DNA of 64,000 bases from an uncultured Microbacteriaceae bacterium (GTDB lineage Bacteria > Actinomycetota > Actinomycetes > Actinomycetales > Microbacteriaceae). The notes below the pieces were generated by a model. The model was not told the origin of the DNA, ran no database searches, and saw only the letters and a list, made by a program, of their open reading frames with translations. The stretch spans positions 62,001 to 126,000 of the forward strand of contig CANKXX010000007.1 in NCBI GenBank assembly GCA_947487835.1. The letters are read 5' to 3'. Of this stretch, positions 1-9,760 are shown one piece after another; position 1 is the stretch's first letter, and each line of letters starts with the position of its first letter. A program made the position numbers and the translations under genes.

Positions 1-79
1 CCGGCGCCGCTTGTTCGTTCCCGGCCGCTCCCGCGCCCGTGGCCGTGGCCAACGTTTTCGGCTCGGTAGCCTGTCGGAC

Positions 80-1309
80 ATGACCTTCGCACCGGACTCA
101 CCGGTGGGCTCCGCGCCCGCCGTCGCCGTCGTCGTCGTCGCCGCCGGATCCGGCACCCGGCTGGGGCGCCCGGAGCCCAAGGCGTTCGTGCCCCTCGTCG
201 ACCGCACCCTCCTCGAGTGGGCGATCGACGGGGTGCTCGCGCTGGCCGAGCCCGTTCAGGTCGTGCTCGTCGTCCCCGCCGATCAGGCGGAGACCGCGCA
301 CCGGCTCGTGTCCGTCACGGCGGGCGCCGCCTCCGCCTACGTCACGGTCGTCGCCGGGGGAGCGAGCAGGCAGGAGTCCGTCGCCGCCGGCCTGGCCGCG
401 CTCGGCGATGCGGTCGACACCGTGCTGGTGCACGACGCGGCCCGCTGCCTCACCCCGGTGGATCAGCTCGCCCGGGTGCTCGACGCGACCCGCGCGAGCG
501 GCGCGGGCGTCATCCCGGGCCTCCCCGTCAGTGACACGATCAAGCGCCGCGACGCGTCCGGCGAGGTGCGGGCGACGGTGGACCGCTCGGAGCTGGTCGC
601 GGTGCAGACGCCGCAGGGCTTCCCCCGCGCCGAGCTCGTGGCGGCATACGCGCGGGCGGCCGCCGACGGCATCGAGTACACGGACGACGCGGCCCTGTTC
701 GCGGCCGCGGGCGGTTCCGTTCGGGTCGTCGAGGGCGACGCCCGGGCGTTCAAGATCACGACGCCGTGGGACCTCCACCGCGCCGAGCAGCTTGTCGCCC
801 CCGAGCGTGCGTGGACCGCGGCGCCGCGCACCGGGGTCGGCGTCGACGTGCACGCATTCGACCCGGCGGAGCCGCTCTGGCTGGCCGGGCTGCACTGGCC
901 GGGCGAGGTGGGCCTGTCCGGGCACAGCGACGGCGACGCGGTCGCGCACGCGATCTGCGACGCGCTGCTCTCCGCTGCCGGCCTCGGTGACATCGGCGGG
1001 CTGTTCGGGACGGCCGACCCCGCCCTCGAGGGCGCGCACGGCGACGTCTTCCTGCGCCGCACGGCGGACCTCCTGCGGGCCGAGGGGTACGAGATCGGCA
1101 ACGTCGCCGTGCAGGTGCTGTCCAACCGACCCAAGGTCGGCCCGCGCCGGGCGGAGGCCGAGGCTGTGCTGGGCGGGGCGCTCGGCGCGCCGGTGAGCGT
1201 CGCGGCCACGACGACGGACGGCCTCGGCTTCCCGGGCGAGGGGCGAGGCCTCACCGCCATCGCGACGGCCCTCGTCCTTCCGGCGGGGCGGCGCGTGCCG
1301 CCCAAGTAG
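80..1309 (+). CDS. ispDF: Bifunctional IspD/IspF (MEP isoprenoid pathway)
   Basis: Fused enzyme of about 409 residues for two steps of the MEP isoprenoid pathway in the cytoplasm: CTP-dependent cytidylylation of MEP (IspD) and cyclisation to MEcPP (IspF). The N-terminal half begins with the nucleotide-binding motif AAGSGTRLG and ends around residue 235. The C-terminal half begins near GVDVHAF (metal-binding Asp and His) and carries [13 protein letters not shown]. The ATG at 80 was chosen over an upstream in-frame start because a TAGCCT box lies exactly 7 bases before it (67-72), the leaderless pattern seen repeatedly in this window, and because homologs start just before the hydrophobic VAVVVVAAG strand. 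cysS follows after 10 bases. Confidence 0.95.
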   Translation: MTFAPDSPVGSAPAVAVVVVAAGSGTRLGRPEPKAFVPLVDRTLLEWAIDGVLALAEPVQVVLVVPADQAETAHRLVSVTAGAASAYVTVVAGGASRQESVAAGLAALGDAVDTVLVHDAARCLTPVDQLARVLDATRASGAGVIPGLPVSDTIKRRDASGEVRATVDRSELVAVQTPQGFPRAELVAAYARAAADGIEYTDDAALFAAAGGSVRVVEGDARAFKITTPWDLHRAEQLVAPERAWTAAPRTGVGVDVHAFDPAEPLWLAGLHWPGEVGLSGHSDGDAVAHAICDALLSAAGLGDIGGLFGTADPALEGAHGDVFLRRTADLLRAEGYEIGNVAVQVLSNRPKVGPRRAEAEAVLGGALGAPVSVAATTTDGLGFPGEGRGLTAIATALVLPAGRRVPPK

Positions 1310-1319
1310 GCTGGACGCC

Positions 1320-2738
1320 GTGACCGTACAGCTCTACGACTCCCAGACGCAGTCCCTCCGGGATTTCGTTCCCCTCGTCGAGGGTCAGGTCGGTCTGTAC
1401 GTCTGCGGGCCGACGGTGCAGTCGTCCCCGCACATCGGTCACCTGCGCTCGGCGCTCAACTACGACCAGCTGCGGCGCTGGCTCGAGTACTCGGGCTACA
1501 CCGTCACGCTCGTGCGCAACGTCACGGACATCGACGACAAGGTGCTGGTCAACGCCACGGACACCGAGCCGTGGTGGGCGCTCGCCTACCGGGTCGAGCT
1601 CGAGTTCAGCCGCGGCTACACCGCCCTCGACATTCTGCCGCCCACCTACGAGCCGCGGGCCACGGCCAACATCCCCGACATGATCGCGCTCATCGAGCGT
1701 CTCATCTCCCGTGGCCACGCCTACGCGGCGTCGGACGGCTCCGGCGACGTCTACTTCGACACGCGCTCCTGGCGCTCCTACGGCTCGCTGACCCGCCAGC
1801 GCCTCGACGACATGGAGGCTGCGGCGGACTCCGAGCTGCGCGCCAAGCATGACGCGCGCGACTTCGCGCTCTGGAAGGGCACGAAGGAGGGCGAGCCGGA
1901 CACCGCGTCCTGGTCCTCTCCCTGGGGCCCCGGCCGCCCGGGCTGGCACATCGAGTGCTCCGCCATGTCCACCCGCTACCTCGGACCGCGGTTCGACATC
2001 CACGGCGGCGGCCTCGACCTGCGCTTCCCGCACCACGAGAACGAGCTCGCCCAGTCGACGGCGGCCGGCGACGACTTCGCGAACTACTGGGTGCACAACG
2101 GCCTCGTGTCCGTGGCCGGCCAGAAGATGAGCAAGTCGCTCGGTAACTCGATCTACGCGGCCGATCTGCTCGCGTCGGCCCGGCCCATCGTCATCCGCTA
2201 CTTCCTCGGCGCCGCGCACTACCGCTCGACGCTGGAGTTCCACGACGGCGCGCTCGCCGAGGCCGAGGCCGCGCTCGACCGCATCGAGGTCTTCCTCACC
2301 CGGTCGAGCCGCCGGCTCAAGTCGACGCGCTTCGAGAGCGCCGAGATCGTGGTCGTGCCCGACGAGTTCCGCGAGGCCATGGACGACGACCTGAACGTGC
2401 CCCAGGCGCTCGCCGTGCTGCACGACCGGGTGCGCGCGGGCAACGCCGCCCTCGACGCCGAGCAGCTCGAGAACGCGGCGACGTCCCGCGGCGAGGTGCT
2501 CGCGATGACCACCGTGCTCGGCATCAATCCCCTCGCGCCGCAGTGGCAGTCCACGAGTAGCGTCGCCGTGCGCGACGCGCTGCACAATCTCATCCGCCGA
2601 CTCCTCACCCAGCGGCAGGAGGCCCGTGCCGCGCGGGACTTCGCCGCCGCGGACCGCATCCGTGCGGAGTTGGCCGACGCCGGAATCCTGATCGAGGACG
2701 GCCCCAACGGATCACACTGGAGGATCGATGGCGAATAA
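1320..2738 (+). CDS. cysS: Cysteinyl-tRNA synthetase
   Basis: Class I aminoacyl-tRNA synthetase charging tRNA-Cys, 472 residues, a normal length for the family. The HIGH signature is seen in [10 protein letters not shown] (near residue 38) and the KMSKS loop in [10 protein letters not shown] (near 270). The family's zinc ligands are visible as the Cys of YVCGPTV, the Cys of IECSAMS and the His pair of RFPHHENE. The GTG start lies 7 bases after a TAGGCT box (1307-1312) that overlaps the ispDF stop codon, so this gene can probably be transcribed leaderless as well as from the upstream gene. Its last 11 bases overlap rlmB, giving the conserved ispDF-cysS-rlmB order of actinobacteria. Confidence 0.97.
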   Translation: MTVQLYDSQTQSLRDFVPLVEGQVGLYVCGPTVQSSPHIGHLRSALNYDQLRRWLEYSGYTVTLVRNVTDIDDKVLVNATDTEPWWALAYRVELEFSRGYTALDILPPTYEPRATANIPDMIALIERLISRGHAYAASDGSGDVYFDTRSWRSYGSLTRQRLDDMEAAADSELRAKHDARDFALWKGTKEGEPDTASWSSPWGPGRPGWHIECSAMSTRYLGPRFDIHGGGLDLRFPHHENELAQSTAAGDDFANYWVHNGLVSVAGQKMSKSLGNSIYAADLLASARPIVIRYFLGAAHYRSTLEFHDGALAEAEAALDRIEVFLTRSSRRLKSTRFESAEIVVVPDEFREAMDDDLNVPQALAVLHDRVRAGNAALDAEQLENAATSRGEVLAMTTVLGINPLAPQWQSTSSVAVRDALHNLIRRLLTQRQEARAARDFAAADRIRAELADAGILIEDGPNGSHWRIDGE

Positions 2739-3738
2739 GCCCGGACGCGCCGGAGCGGTGCGCAAGACGAAGAAGGGTCCGCAGGTCGGATCCGGGGGAC
2801 AGGGCCGGCAGGCGCTGGAGGGCAGGAAGCCCACGCCCAAGGCGGAGGACCGCCCCTACCACCCCGCCGGCAAGCGGAAGGCGGCGCAGGAGCGCTACGA
2901 GAACACCGCGGGCGGCCGTGCGAAGGCGCAGCGCACGGAGGCGCCGTCGCGCGGACGCCGCCCCAGCTCGTCGTCCGCCGGCTCCGCCGAGTTCGTGACG
3001 GGGCGCAACTCCGTCGTCGAGGCTCTGCGGGCCCGCATCCCCGCAACCACGCTGTATGTGGCGACCCGCATCGAGGTCGACGAGCGGGTGAAGGAGGTGC
3101 TCGCGCTCGCGACGAACCGCGGCATCCCCGTGCTCGAGGTCATGCGCCCCGAGCTCGACCGGCTCGCCGGGCCCGACTCCGTGCACCAGGGCCTCGTGCT
3201 CAAGGTGCCCGCGTACGACTACGCCGACCCGATCGACCTGCTCGACAGGATCGAGGGCCGCGGCCAGACCCCGCTGCTCGTCGCGCTGGACGGCATCACC
3301 GATCCCCGCAACCTGGGCGCGATCATCCGCTCCGTCGCCGCGTTCGGCGGGCAGGGCGTCATCCTGCCGCAGCGCCGCTCGGTCGGCATGACCGCGTCGG
3401 CGTGGAAGACGTCGGCGGGTGCCGCCGCGCGCACGCCGGTCGCCATGGCGGGGAACCTCACCCAGACGCTCAAGGTGCTCAAGCAGCGCGGCCTGTTCGT
3501 GATCGGTCTCGACGGCGGCGGGGACGTGCAGCTGCCCGGCCTCGAGCTCGCGAACCAGCCGGTCGTGGTCGTCGTCGGCAGCGAGGGCAAGGGGCTGTCG
3601 CGCCTCGTCACCGAGACCTGCGACGCCGTGGTGTCCATCCCGATCAGCGCATCGACCGAGTCCCTGAACGCGGGCATCGCGGCGAGCGTCACGCTCTACG
3701 AGATCTCGCGCCTCCGCGCGGCGGCCGCCCGCCGGTGA
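2728..3738 (+). CDS. rlmB: 23S rRNA (guanosine-2'-O)-methyltransferase, TrmH/SpoU family
   Basis: SPOUT-class methyltransferase of 336 residues, expected to 2'-O-methylate a guanosine of 23S rRNA using SAM. Residues 1-85 are a basic, Lys/Arg/Ser-rich disordered extension typical of actinobacterial homologs. A substrate-binding domain starting at [12 protein letters not shown] follows. The SPOUT domain shows motif 1 ([14 protein letters not shown]), motif 2 ([12 protein letters not shown]) and motif 3 ([15 protein letters not shown]). The start overlaps the end of cysS by 11 bases and is preceded by GGAGG inside cysS, indicating translational coupling. RlmB versus another TrmH group-3 paralog cannot be separated by eye. 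Confidence 0.92.
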   Translation: MANKPGRAGAVRKTKKGPQVGSGGQGRQALEGRKPTPKAEDRPYHPAGKRKAAQERYENTAGGRAKAQRTEAPSRGRRPSSSSAGSAEFVTGRNSVVEALRARIPATTLYVATRIEVDERVKEVLALATNRGIPVLEVMRPELDRLAGPDSVHQGLVLKVPAYDYADPIDLLDRIEGRGQTPLLVALDGITDPRNLGAIIRSVAAFGGQGVILPQRRSVGMTASAWKTSAGAAARTPVAMAGNLTQTLKVLKQRGLFVIGLDGGGDVQLPGLELANQPVVVVVGSEGKGLSRLVTETCDAVVSIPISASTESLNAGIAASVTLYEISRLRAAAARR

Positions 3739-3766
3739 GCATCCGGCGAGAACGCGAGAAGCGCCC

Positions 3767-4459
3767 GTGCCTCAACCCGGTGACGGCGCGTTCCGCAACT
3801 ACGGCCGACGGCTCCCACTCCTGGTGGGGGCCGTCGTCCTCGTGGCGATCGCGGCGGCCTTCTTCGTGTTCGACGCGAGCACGGGGGAGCGGGGCGACGG
3901 CGGGTCGCTGATCAGGTCCGTCCTCTCCGTGGCCACCCTCGCTCTGGGGATCGGCTGGGTCCTGCTCGGCAACGCTCTGCGCGCGCGGTTCCAGCACCTG
4001 CGGACCGAACGACTCGCGGAGCGCCACCCGTGGGCCGTCGTGGCGGACGTCGTGCCGAGCGGCGACTTCTGGGATGCGTTCTACGCGCTCGCCTCGAACC
4101 CTCCGGGTGGTGCACCCACCTGGGCCTTCAGCTTCTCCAACGACAGCGTCCTCTCCGTGCTGGCCGACTCCACCGGGATCTCGCTGTGGAACGGCTCGCG
4201 CGCGAGGCCGTACCGCCACGTGTTCGTTCCGTGGCAGCGGGTGCACGACGTACAGCCGGCGAACATCGCGGTCGATGTCCGCCGGAGCCGCGGCCTCGTC
4301 ATCGTGGTGGGCGACGGACCGAAGCGGATCGAGCTTCCGCTCACGATCTCGGGCTTCGGCTGGAGCCGCCGCGGGGGGCCGACCGAGTCCAAGTTGCTCG
4401 CGATGCACGCCCGCATCGAGGAGCTCCGCCACCGGGGCGCTCCGGGCGAGACGGACTAG
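3767..4459 (+). CDS. Hypothetical membrane protein with a PH-like cytoplasmic part
   Basis: 230 residues from a GTG start. Two hydrophobic segments are visible (about residues 16-35 and 49-68), followed by a soluble C-terminal domain of roughly 140 residues. That domain has alternating beta-strand character and ends in an Arg/Glu-rich helix. The segment around PYRHVFVPWQRVHDV resembles bacterial PH-like (YdbT/DUF304-type) folds, but no diagnostic motif is present and this is only an impression. It lies 28 bases after rlmB on the same strand, so it may be the last gene of the ispDF operon. Function unknown. Confidence 0.7.
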   Translation: MPQPGDGAFRNYGRRLPLLVGAVVLVAIAAAFFVFDASTGERGDGGSLIRSVLSVATLALGIGWVLLGNALRARFQHLRTERLAERHPWAVVADVVPSGDFWDAFYALASNPPGGAPTWAFSFSNDSVLSVLADSTGISLWNGSRARPYRHVFVPWQRVHDVQPANIAVDVRRSRGLVIVVGDGPKRIELPLTISGFGWSRRGGPTESKLLAMHARIEELRHRGAPGETD

Positions 4460-4516
4460 CCGCCCACGACCGCTGCGCCGTCAAAGCGGGGTGGGTGCCT
4501 CTCGAGGAGGGCGTAC

Positions 4517-4613
4517 GTCCCTTCGACAAGCTCAGGGACCGTGTGGTTCGCCGAGCAGGCTCGCGCGGAACGACGTGCGTAGGCACAACTCGGTCGCTGA
4601 GCCTGTCGAAGCG
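4517..4613. repeat. Dispersed repeat class A, inverted pair
   Basis: Two copies of a roughly 25-base element in opposite orientation, at 4517-4543 (core CCCTTCGACAAGCTCAGGG) and 4591-4613 (core CTGAGCCTGTCGAAG), separated by 47 bases. Each copy is itself semi-palindromic. The same core occurs at 4860-4886, 46695-46719, 46745-46770, 49041-49067 and 49098-49123, always between genes. No open reading frame is convincing in the whole 4460-4925 gap. Confidence 0.85.
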
Positions 4614-4780
4614 AGGTGGACACGGTCTGCATGCCCCGTCGCACACAACGCAGGCTCACCGATTTGCAACACAGGCTCCCTCCCAGGGACAGGGGCGGAA
4701 CCTCGGGCTGATCGAGGATGCTGGCGTCGCGGGGGCCTGTATGGGAATTCGCGGGGCCTGTGTTCGGAACTCGCCGCCCG

Positions 4781-4860
4781 CGCAATTCAGCAGATGTCAG
4801 GGCGGGGTCGGAGTGTCGTCACCCCTGGGCGGCGTGTCGGGTCGGATCTGCTGAGTTGCG
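4781..4860. repeat. 15-base inverted repeat
   Basis: CGCAATTCAGCAGAT at 4781-4795 is matched by its reverse complement at 4846-4860 (14 of 15 bases), with a 50-base GC-rich spacer. The right arm abuts the class A repeat that starts at 4860. It could be a hairpin in a read-through transcript or the termini of a tiny non-autonomous element; no target duplication was recognised. Confidence 0.5.
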
Positions 4861-4886
4861 TCCCTTCGACAGGCTCAGGGACCGTG
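4860..4886. repeat. Dispersed repeat class A, single copy
   Basis: Copy with core CCCTTCGACAGGCTCAGGG followed by ACCGTG. It lies 40 bases beyond the stop codon of the converging DUF4032 gene and so could also serve as a transcript 3' end. The same sequence is found at four other sites in the window. Confidence 0.85.
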
Positions 4887-4925
4887 TACGCCGGTCACCA
4901 CGCACCGCGGCACCCCCTCACGCAC

Positions 4926-6224
4926 TCAGACGCGGGCGCGCCAGTCCTCGGACTCGTCCGCCGAGACCTCGACGGGCTGGGTGATCGTCGAGATGGCCTC
5001 CGTGGGCGGGGAGCCGATCACGGTCGCCTCGTCGCGGCGGTGACGCAGGATGTCGTTGACGTACGCCGTCAAGGCCTCGGCCAGCGGCACGTCGCGGAAC
5101 TCCTGCTGGGACATGTACCAGCGGTGCTCGAGCAGCTGGTGGAACACCTCGGCCGGCTCCAGCTTGCCGCGCAGCTCGCGCGGGATCGCGCGCACCACGG
5201 GCTCGAACACGCGGGCCAGCCACTCGTGCGCGACCTGCTCCTCGTCGAGGTTCTGCTTGCCGTACGCCACGGTGTACGCGTCGAGGTCGTTGAGCAGGCG
5301 CCGGGCCTGGTTCTCCTGGGCGTCGAGACCCGTGAGCCGCAGCAGCCGGCGGGAGTGGTGCCCGGCATCCACGACCTTGGGCTGGATGTGCACCTGGTTC
5401 CCGGACGCGATGGTGCGGATCGCGAGCTCCTCGATGTCGAAGCCCAGCGCGTTGAGGCGGTCGACGCGCTCGTTGATGCGCCAGCGCTCGGACGTGGAGA
5501 ACTGCTCCGCGGCGGTCAGCTCGCGCCACAGCATGCGGTACTGGGCGACGATGCGCTCGCTGGTCTCGACGGGGTCGACGTCCTCCTCCATGTGGCCGCC
5601 GGCGGCGAGGTCCATCAGCTCGCCGGCGATGTTCACGCGGGCGATCTCGAGGTCGTTCTCGCGCTGCCCGTTGGAGAGCCCACCGCTGTAGAGCTTGCCC
5701 GTCTCGGCGTCCACGAGGTAGGCCGCGAATGCGCCCGCGTCGCGCCGGAACAGCGTGTTGGACAGCGACACGTCACCCCAGAAGAAGCCGATGATGTGCA
5801 GGCGCACGAGAAGCACGGCGAGGGCGTCGACGAGGCGGGTCGCCGTGTCCGGCCGGAGCGTCTGCGAGAAGAGCGCGCGGTAGGGCAGCGAGAACTTGAG
5901 GTGCCGGGTGACCAGCACGGACATGAGCGGCTTGCCGTCCTCGTCGGTGCGGTTCGTGATGACGGCGACCGGCTCGACGCACGGGATCTCCAGGCGCTGG
6001 AGAGTCCGGAGCATGTCGTACTCGCCCTTCGCCATCACGTCGGTCGTCTCCTTGATGGCGATGACGTAGCCGGACAGGTTGGCGAAGCGCACGAGGTGCC
6101 GGGAGATGCCCTTCGGCAGGGTGGCGATGTTCTCGGACGGCCAGTTCGCCAGCGGGAGCGCCCACGGCAGATCGAGCAGTGCGGGGTCGACCGTCGCCGC
6201 GGTGATGTTGAGTGAACCGTCCAT
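4926..6224 (-). CDS. DUF4032 protein with protein-kinase-like catalytic loop
   Basis: 432 residues. I recognise the actinobacterial DUF4032 family, annotated as related to lipopolysaccharide/Kdo kinases. The central part holds a kinase-like catalytic loop, LHIIGFFWGDVSLSNTL (about residues 140-156), in which D and N sit where aminoglycoside/Kdo kinases have HGD-N, followed by YLVDAETGK in place of the DFG-like metal loop. The N-terminal IAIKETTDV could supply the ATP-binding Lys. The C-terminal 200 residues are family-specific and helical. The start is preceded by a TACGCT box 6 bases upstream. The substrate is unknown; kinase activity is inference. Confidence 0.8.
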   Translation of the reverse strand: MDGSLNITAATVDPALLDLPWALPLANWPSENIATLPKGISRHLVRFANLSGYVIAIKETTDVMAKGEYDMLRTLQRLEIPCVEPVAVITNRTDEDGKPLMSVLVTRHLKFSLPYRALFSQTLRPDTATRLVDALAVLLVRLHIIGFFWGDVSLSNTLFRRDAGAFAAYLVDAETGKLYSGGLSNGQRENDLEIARVNIAGELMDLAAGGHMEEDVDPVETSERIVAQYRMLWRELTAAEQFSTSERWRINERVDRLNALGFDIEELAIRTIASGNQVHIQPKVVDAGHHSRRLLRLTGLDAQENQARRLLNDLDAYTVAYGKQNLDEEQVAHEWLARVFEPVVRAIPRELRGKLEPAEVFHQLLEHRWYMSQQEFRDVPLAEALTAYVNDILRHRRDEATVIGSPPTEAISTITQPVEVSADESEDWRARV

Positions 6225-6279
6225 GGTACGAGCGTACCCACTTCTCCCGGGGCCGATCAGCGGGGGAGCGGGTGGTTAA

Positions 6280-6320
6280 CGGACTCTGCCGCGGCCCGAA
6301 AAGGGCCGCGGCAGAGTCCG
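6280..6320 (-). terminator. Strong hairpin downstream of the ABC ATPase gene
   Basis: An uninterrupted 18-bp stem (6280-6297 with 6303-6320) around a GAAAA loop. It begins 17 bases after the stop codon of the gene at 6338-7441 when read on the minus strand. There is only a weak T-rich tail, as is common in high-GC actinobacteria. Confidence 0.9.
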
Positions 6321-6337
6321 GTGGTGCTGGTGCGGAA

Positions 6338-7441
<1,104 letters not shown>

Positions 7442-7722
7442 TTTCTCTGTCTCCTTCACCGGCAGGTACGTGCCGGACGATCCGTAGTGAATGGATGTTG
7501 CGATGTGGCGCATCGACGAGGACGTCGTCGGCCACTCGCAACAGTATGCCACGCCGCGGCAGCAGGGAAAGGGAAGGCGTGGGGCGACACGGACGGGGCG
7601 CTGCCGCGCCGCCGCGTCCAGGGGCCGTTTGGTCTATTCCCAGACAGTCGACTTACTATTTCTCCGGCGCATCCGGGGGGACTGCGCCACTGTTCTTTAT
7701 ACGCACCTCGGAAGTGACATCT
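7442..7722. promoter_or_regulatory. Divergent control region between the ATPase and DsbA-like genes
   Basis: 281 bases without a gene, separating two divergent transcription units. In the ATPase leader there is a perfect hairpin CCGGCA-GGTACG-TGCCGG (7459-7476) immediately upstream of its ribosome-binding site, which may be an operator or mRNA structure. Near 7650-7665 the AT-richer stretch TTACTATTT is a candidate -10 for the plus-strand gene. No known regulator box was recognised. Confidence 0.5.
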
Positions 7723-8697
7723 ATGGCCCACGGCGATTCCGGAGACGGTCGACCCAGCAAGAATCAGCGGCGTGAACTCGCCCGCGAGAAGGCTCGACTC
7801 AACCGCGAGAAGCAGAAGAAGCGCGACCGCCGTTCCCGGTGGGTCCTACAGGGCGGCATCGGCCTCGTGCTCGTCGCGATCATCGCCATCGTCGGCCTCA
7901 TCATCTGGAACGGCGTCCGCCCGGCCGGCCCCGGTCCCGCCAACATGGCGAGCGACGGCATCCACATCGGCGAGGGCTTCAAGGCGACGCCGACGATGGC
8001 GCTCGCGTCCGACGCCGATCCGGTGCCCACCGCCACCGAGGACTCCGGCGTCGTCAACATCCGCGTCTACGTCGACTACCTCTGCCCCTACTGCAAGGAC
8101 TTCGACGAGGCCAACGCCGAGCAGCTCGAGGGCTACATCGAGACGGGTGCCGCCACCGTGGAGATCCACCCCCTCGCCGTGCTCACGAGCCGCGCCCAGG
8201 GCTACTCCCTGCGCGCCGCGAACGCCGCCGCCTGCGTGGCCAACTACTCGCCGGACACGTTCTGGGAGTTCAACCGCCTTCTGTTCGACAACCAGCCCGC
8301 GGAGCAGTCGAGCGGCCTCGACAACGCGGCGATCATCAAGATCACGGAGGAGGCGGGGGTCGGCAAGGCCGACGCCGTGGCCGGCTGCATCACCGACCAG
8401 CGCTACAAGGCCTGGGTGGACGCCGCGACCGACCGCGTGCTGATGGGCGACATCCCCGACTCCAACATCGAGCAGGTGCAGGGCACCCCGATCATCGTCG
8501 TGAACGGCAAGCAGTACCGGGGCGAGCTGAGCGACCCGAGCGAGTTCGCCGCCTTCGTGCTCGCGCAGTCGACCGAGGAGGACGCGGACGCCGAGGCGAC
8601 CCCCGCGCCGTCCGCGACCCCGGACGCCCCCGCGACCCCGGAGTCATCCGCGACGCCCGACCCCTCCGCGACCCCGGCCGGGACCACCACGCCGTAG
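7723..8697 (+). CDS. Membrane-anchored DsbA-family thioredoxin-fold protein
   Basis: 324 residues. A basic N-terminus (about 40 residues) precedes one transmembrane helix (IGLVLVAIIAIVGLIIW), placing the thioredoxin-like domain outside the cytoplasm. The domain opens with VRVYVDYLCPYCKDF-type sequence in which CPYC is the CXXC redox site, followed by the helical insertion and the cis-Pro region GTPIIVVNGKQY. This is the DsbA/MdbA layout used for oxidative folding of exported proteins in actinobacteria. The C-terminus is a repetitive Ala-Thr-Pro tail of about 35 residues, perhaps spanning the wall. Start chosen at the ATG that yields the short basic cytoplasmic tail. Confidence 0.85.
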   Translation: MAHGDSGDGRPSKNQRRELAREKARLNREKQKKRDRRSRWVLQGGIGLVLVAIIAIVGLIIWNGVRPAGPGPANMASDGIHIGEGFKATPTMALASDADPVPTATEDSGVVNIRVYVDYLCPYCKDFDEANAEQLEGYIETGAATVEIHPLAVLTSRAQGYSLRAANAAACVANYSPDTFWEFNRLLFDNQPAEQSSGLDNAAIIKITEEAGVGKADAVAGCITDQRYKAWVDAATDRVLMGDIPDSNIEQVQGTPIIVVNGKQYRGELSDPSEFAAFVLAQSTEEDADAEATPAPSATPDAPATPESSATPDPSATPAGTTTP

Positions 8698-8778
8698 GCC
8701 GGGAGCAGGCGCTGAACGGGCCGGAACGGGCCTGTCCGCTGTCCTAGGATGGGGAGGCCGGTCCCTCGGGGGCGGCGT

Positions 8779-8851
8779 GCCGGCTTGGCGCAATTGGTAG
8801 CGCATCCGACTTGTAATCGGAAGGTTGCGGGTTCAAGTCCCGCAGCCGGCT
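8779..8851 (+). tRNA. tRNA-Thr (anticodon TGT)
   Basis: Complete cloverleaf: acceptor GCCGGCT with AGCCGGC, D-stem GCGC/GCGC, anticodon stem TCCGA/TCGGA around loop CTTGTAA with anticodon TGT, and T-arm GCGGG-TTCAAGT-CCCGC. The 3' CCA is not encoded. A TAGGAT box about 30 bases upstream (8745-8750) may be its -10. Confidence 0.96.
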
Positions 8852-8929
8852 CGTGGGGGCCTGGAGACCTCCCGGATCATCGGGGATGATGGCCGGGAGA
8901 CTTCGCTTCGCCGCCGAGCAGGAGAGAAC

Positions 8930-9760
8930 ATGGCACTTCCGACGCCGGTCGAGCACGCCACGGGGGCGGGCGTGCTGCGGCGCAACAACGTCCGCGTCCT
9001 CGGAAACCCCGAGGGCCGCCCCATGGTGTTCGCCCACGGATTCGGCTGCAGCCAGGAGATGTGGCGGCTCCTCACGCCCGGGTTCGAGCCGGATCACCGC
9101 GTCGTGCTCTACGACCTCGTGGGGGCGGGCGGCTCCGACCTCGCCGCGTACGACCGCGGTCGGTACGACTCTCTGCACGCCCACGCGGACGACCTCGTCG
9201 ACATCCTCACGGTGCTCGACCTCCGCGACGCCGTGCTCGTCGCCCACTCCGTGAGCACGATGATCGCCGTGCTCGCGGCCGTGCGGGCGCCCGAGCGGGT
9301 GGGGGCCCTCGTCCTCGTCGGTCCGTCGCCGCGGTACATCAACGACGACGACTACGTCGGCGGGTTCGAGCGCGCGGACATCGACGCCCTGCTCGACACC
9401 CTCGACGCGAACTACCTCGGCTGGTCGTCCACCATGGCGCCGGTGGTCATGGGCAACCCCGACCGGCCGGAGCTCGGCCAGGAGCTGACCGACAGCTTCT
9501 GCCGGGTGGATCCGGCCATCGCCGCCCATTTCGCGCGGGTGACGTTCCTCTCCGACAACCGGAGGGACCTCGCGGCGGTCCGCACGCCGACGCTCGTCGT
9601 GCAGTGCTCGGACGACGTCATCGCGCCCTACGAGGTCGGTGCCTTCGTGCACGCGTCGATCCCGGGCAGCGAACTCGCGGTGCTCTCCGCGACCGGTCAC
9701 GTTCCGCACCTCTCGGCGCCCGAGGAACTCGCCGCCGCCATGCGTCGCTACCTTGGCTGA
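8930..9760 (+). CDS. RsbQ-like alpha/beta hydrolase
   Basis: 276-residue alpha/beta hydrolase of the RsbQ/D14/KAI2 group. Visible are the oxyanion strand FAHGFGCSQEMW, the nucleophile elbow VAHSVSTMIA (Ser near residue 98), the acid in QCSDDVIAPYEVG and the catalytic His in ATGHVPHLS. In Bacillus, RsbQ binds a small hydrophobic ligand and activates the PAS-containing phosphatase RsbP. Here the next gene, overlapping by 8 bases, begins with an RsbP-type PAS domain but ends in GGDEF, so I infer that this protein delivers or senses the ligand for the cyclase. Start at an ATG preceded by GGAGAG. Confidence 0.88.
   Translation: MALPTPVEHATGAGVLRRNNVRVLGNPEGRPMVFAHGFGCSQEMWRLLTPGFEPDHRVVLYDLVGAGGSDLAAYDRGRYDSLHAHADDLVDILTVLDLRDAVLVAHSVSTMIAVLAAVRAPERVGALVLVGPSPRYINDDDYVGGFERADIDALLDTLDANYLGWSSTMAPVVMGNPDRPELGQELTDSFCRVDPAIAAHFARVTFLSDNRRDLAAVRTPTLVVQCSDDVIAPYEVGAFVHASIPGSELAVLSATGHVPHLSAPEELAAAMRRYLG

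Noticed and set aside
98-1039. Long open frames antisense to ispDF, cysS, rlmB and most other genes
   Set aside because: High GC makes long antisense frames routine; they are Arg/Ala/His-rich, lack ribosome-binding sites and known domains.
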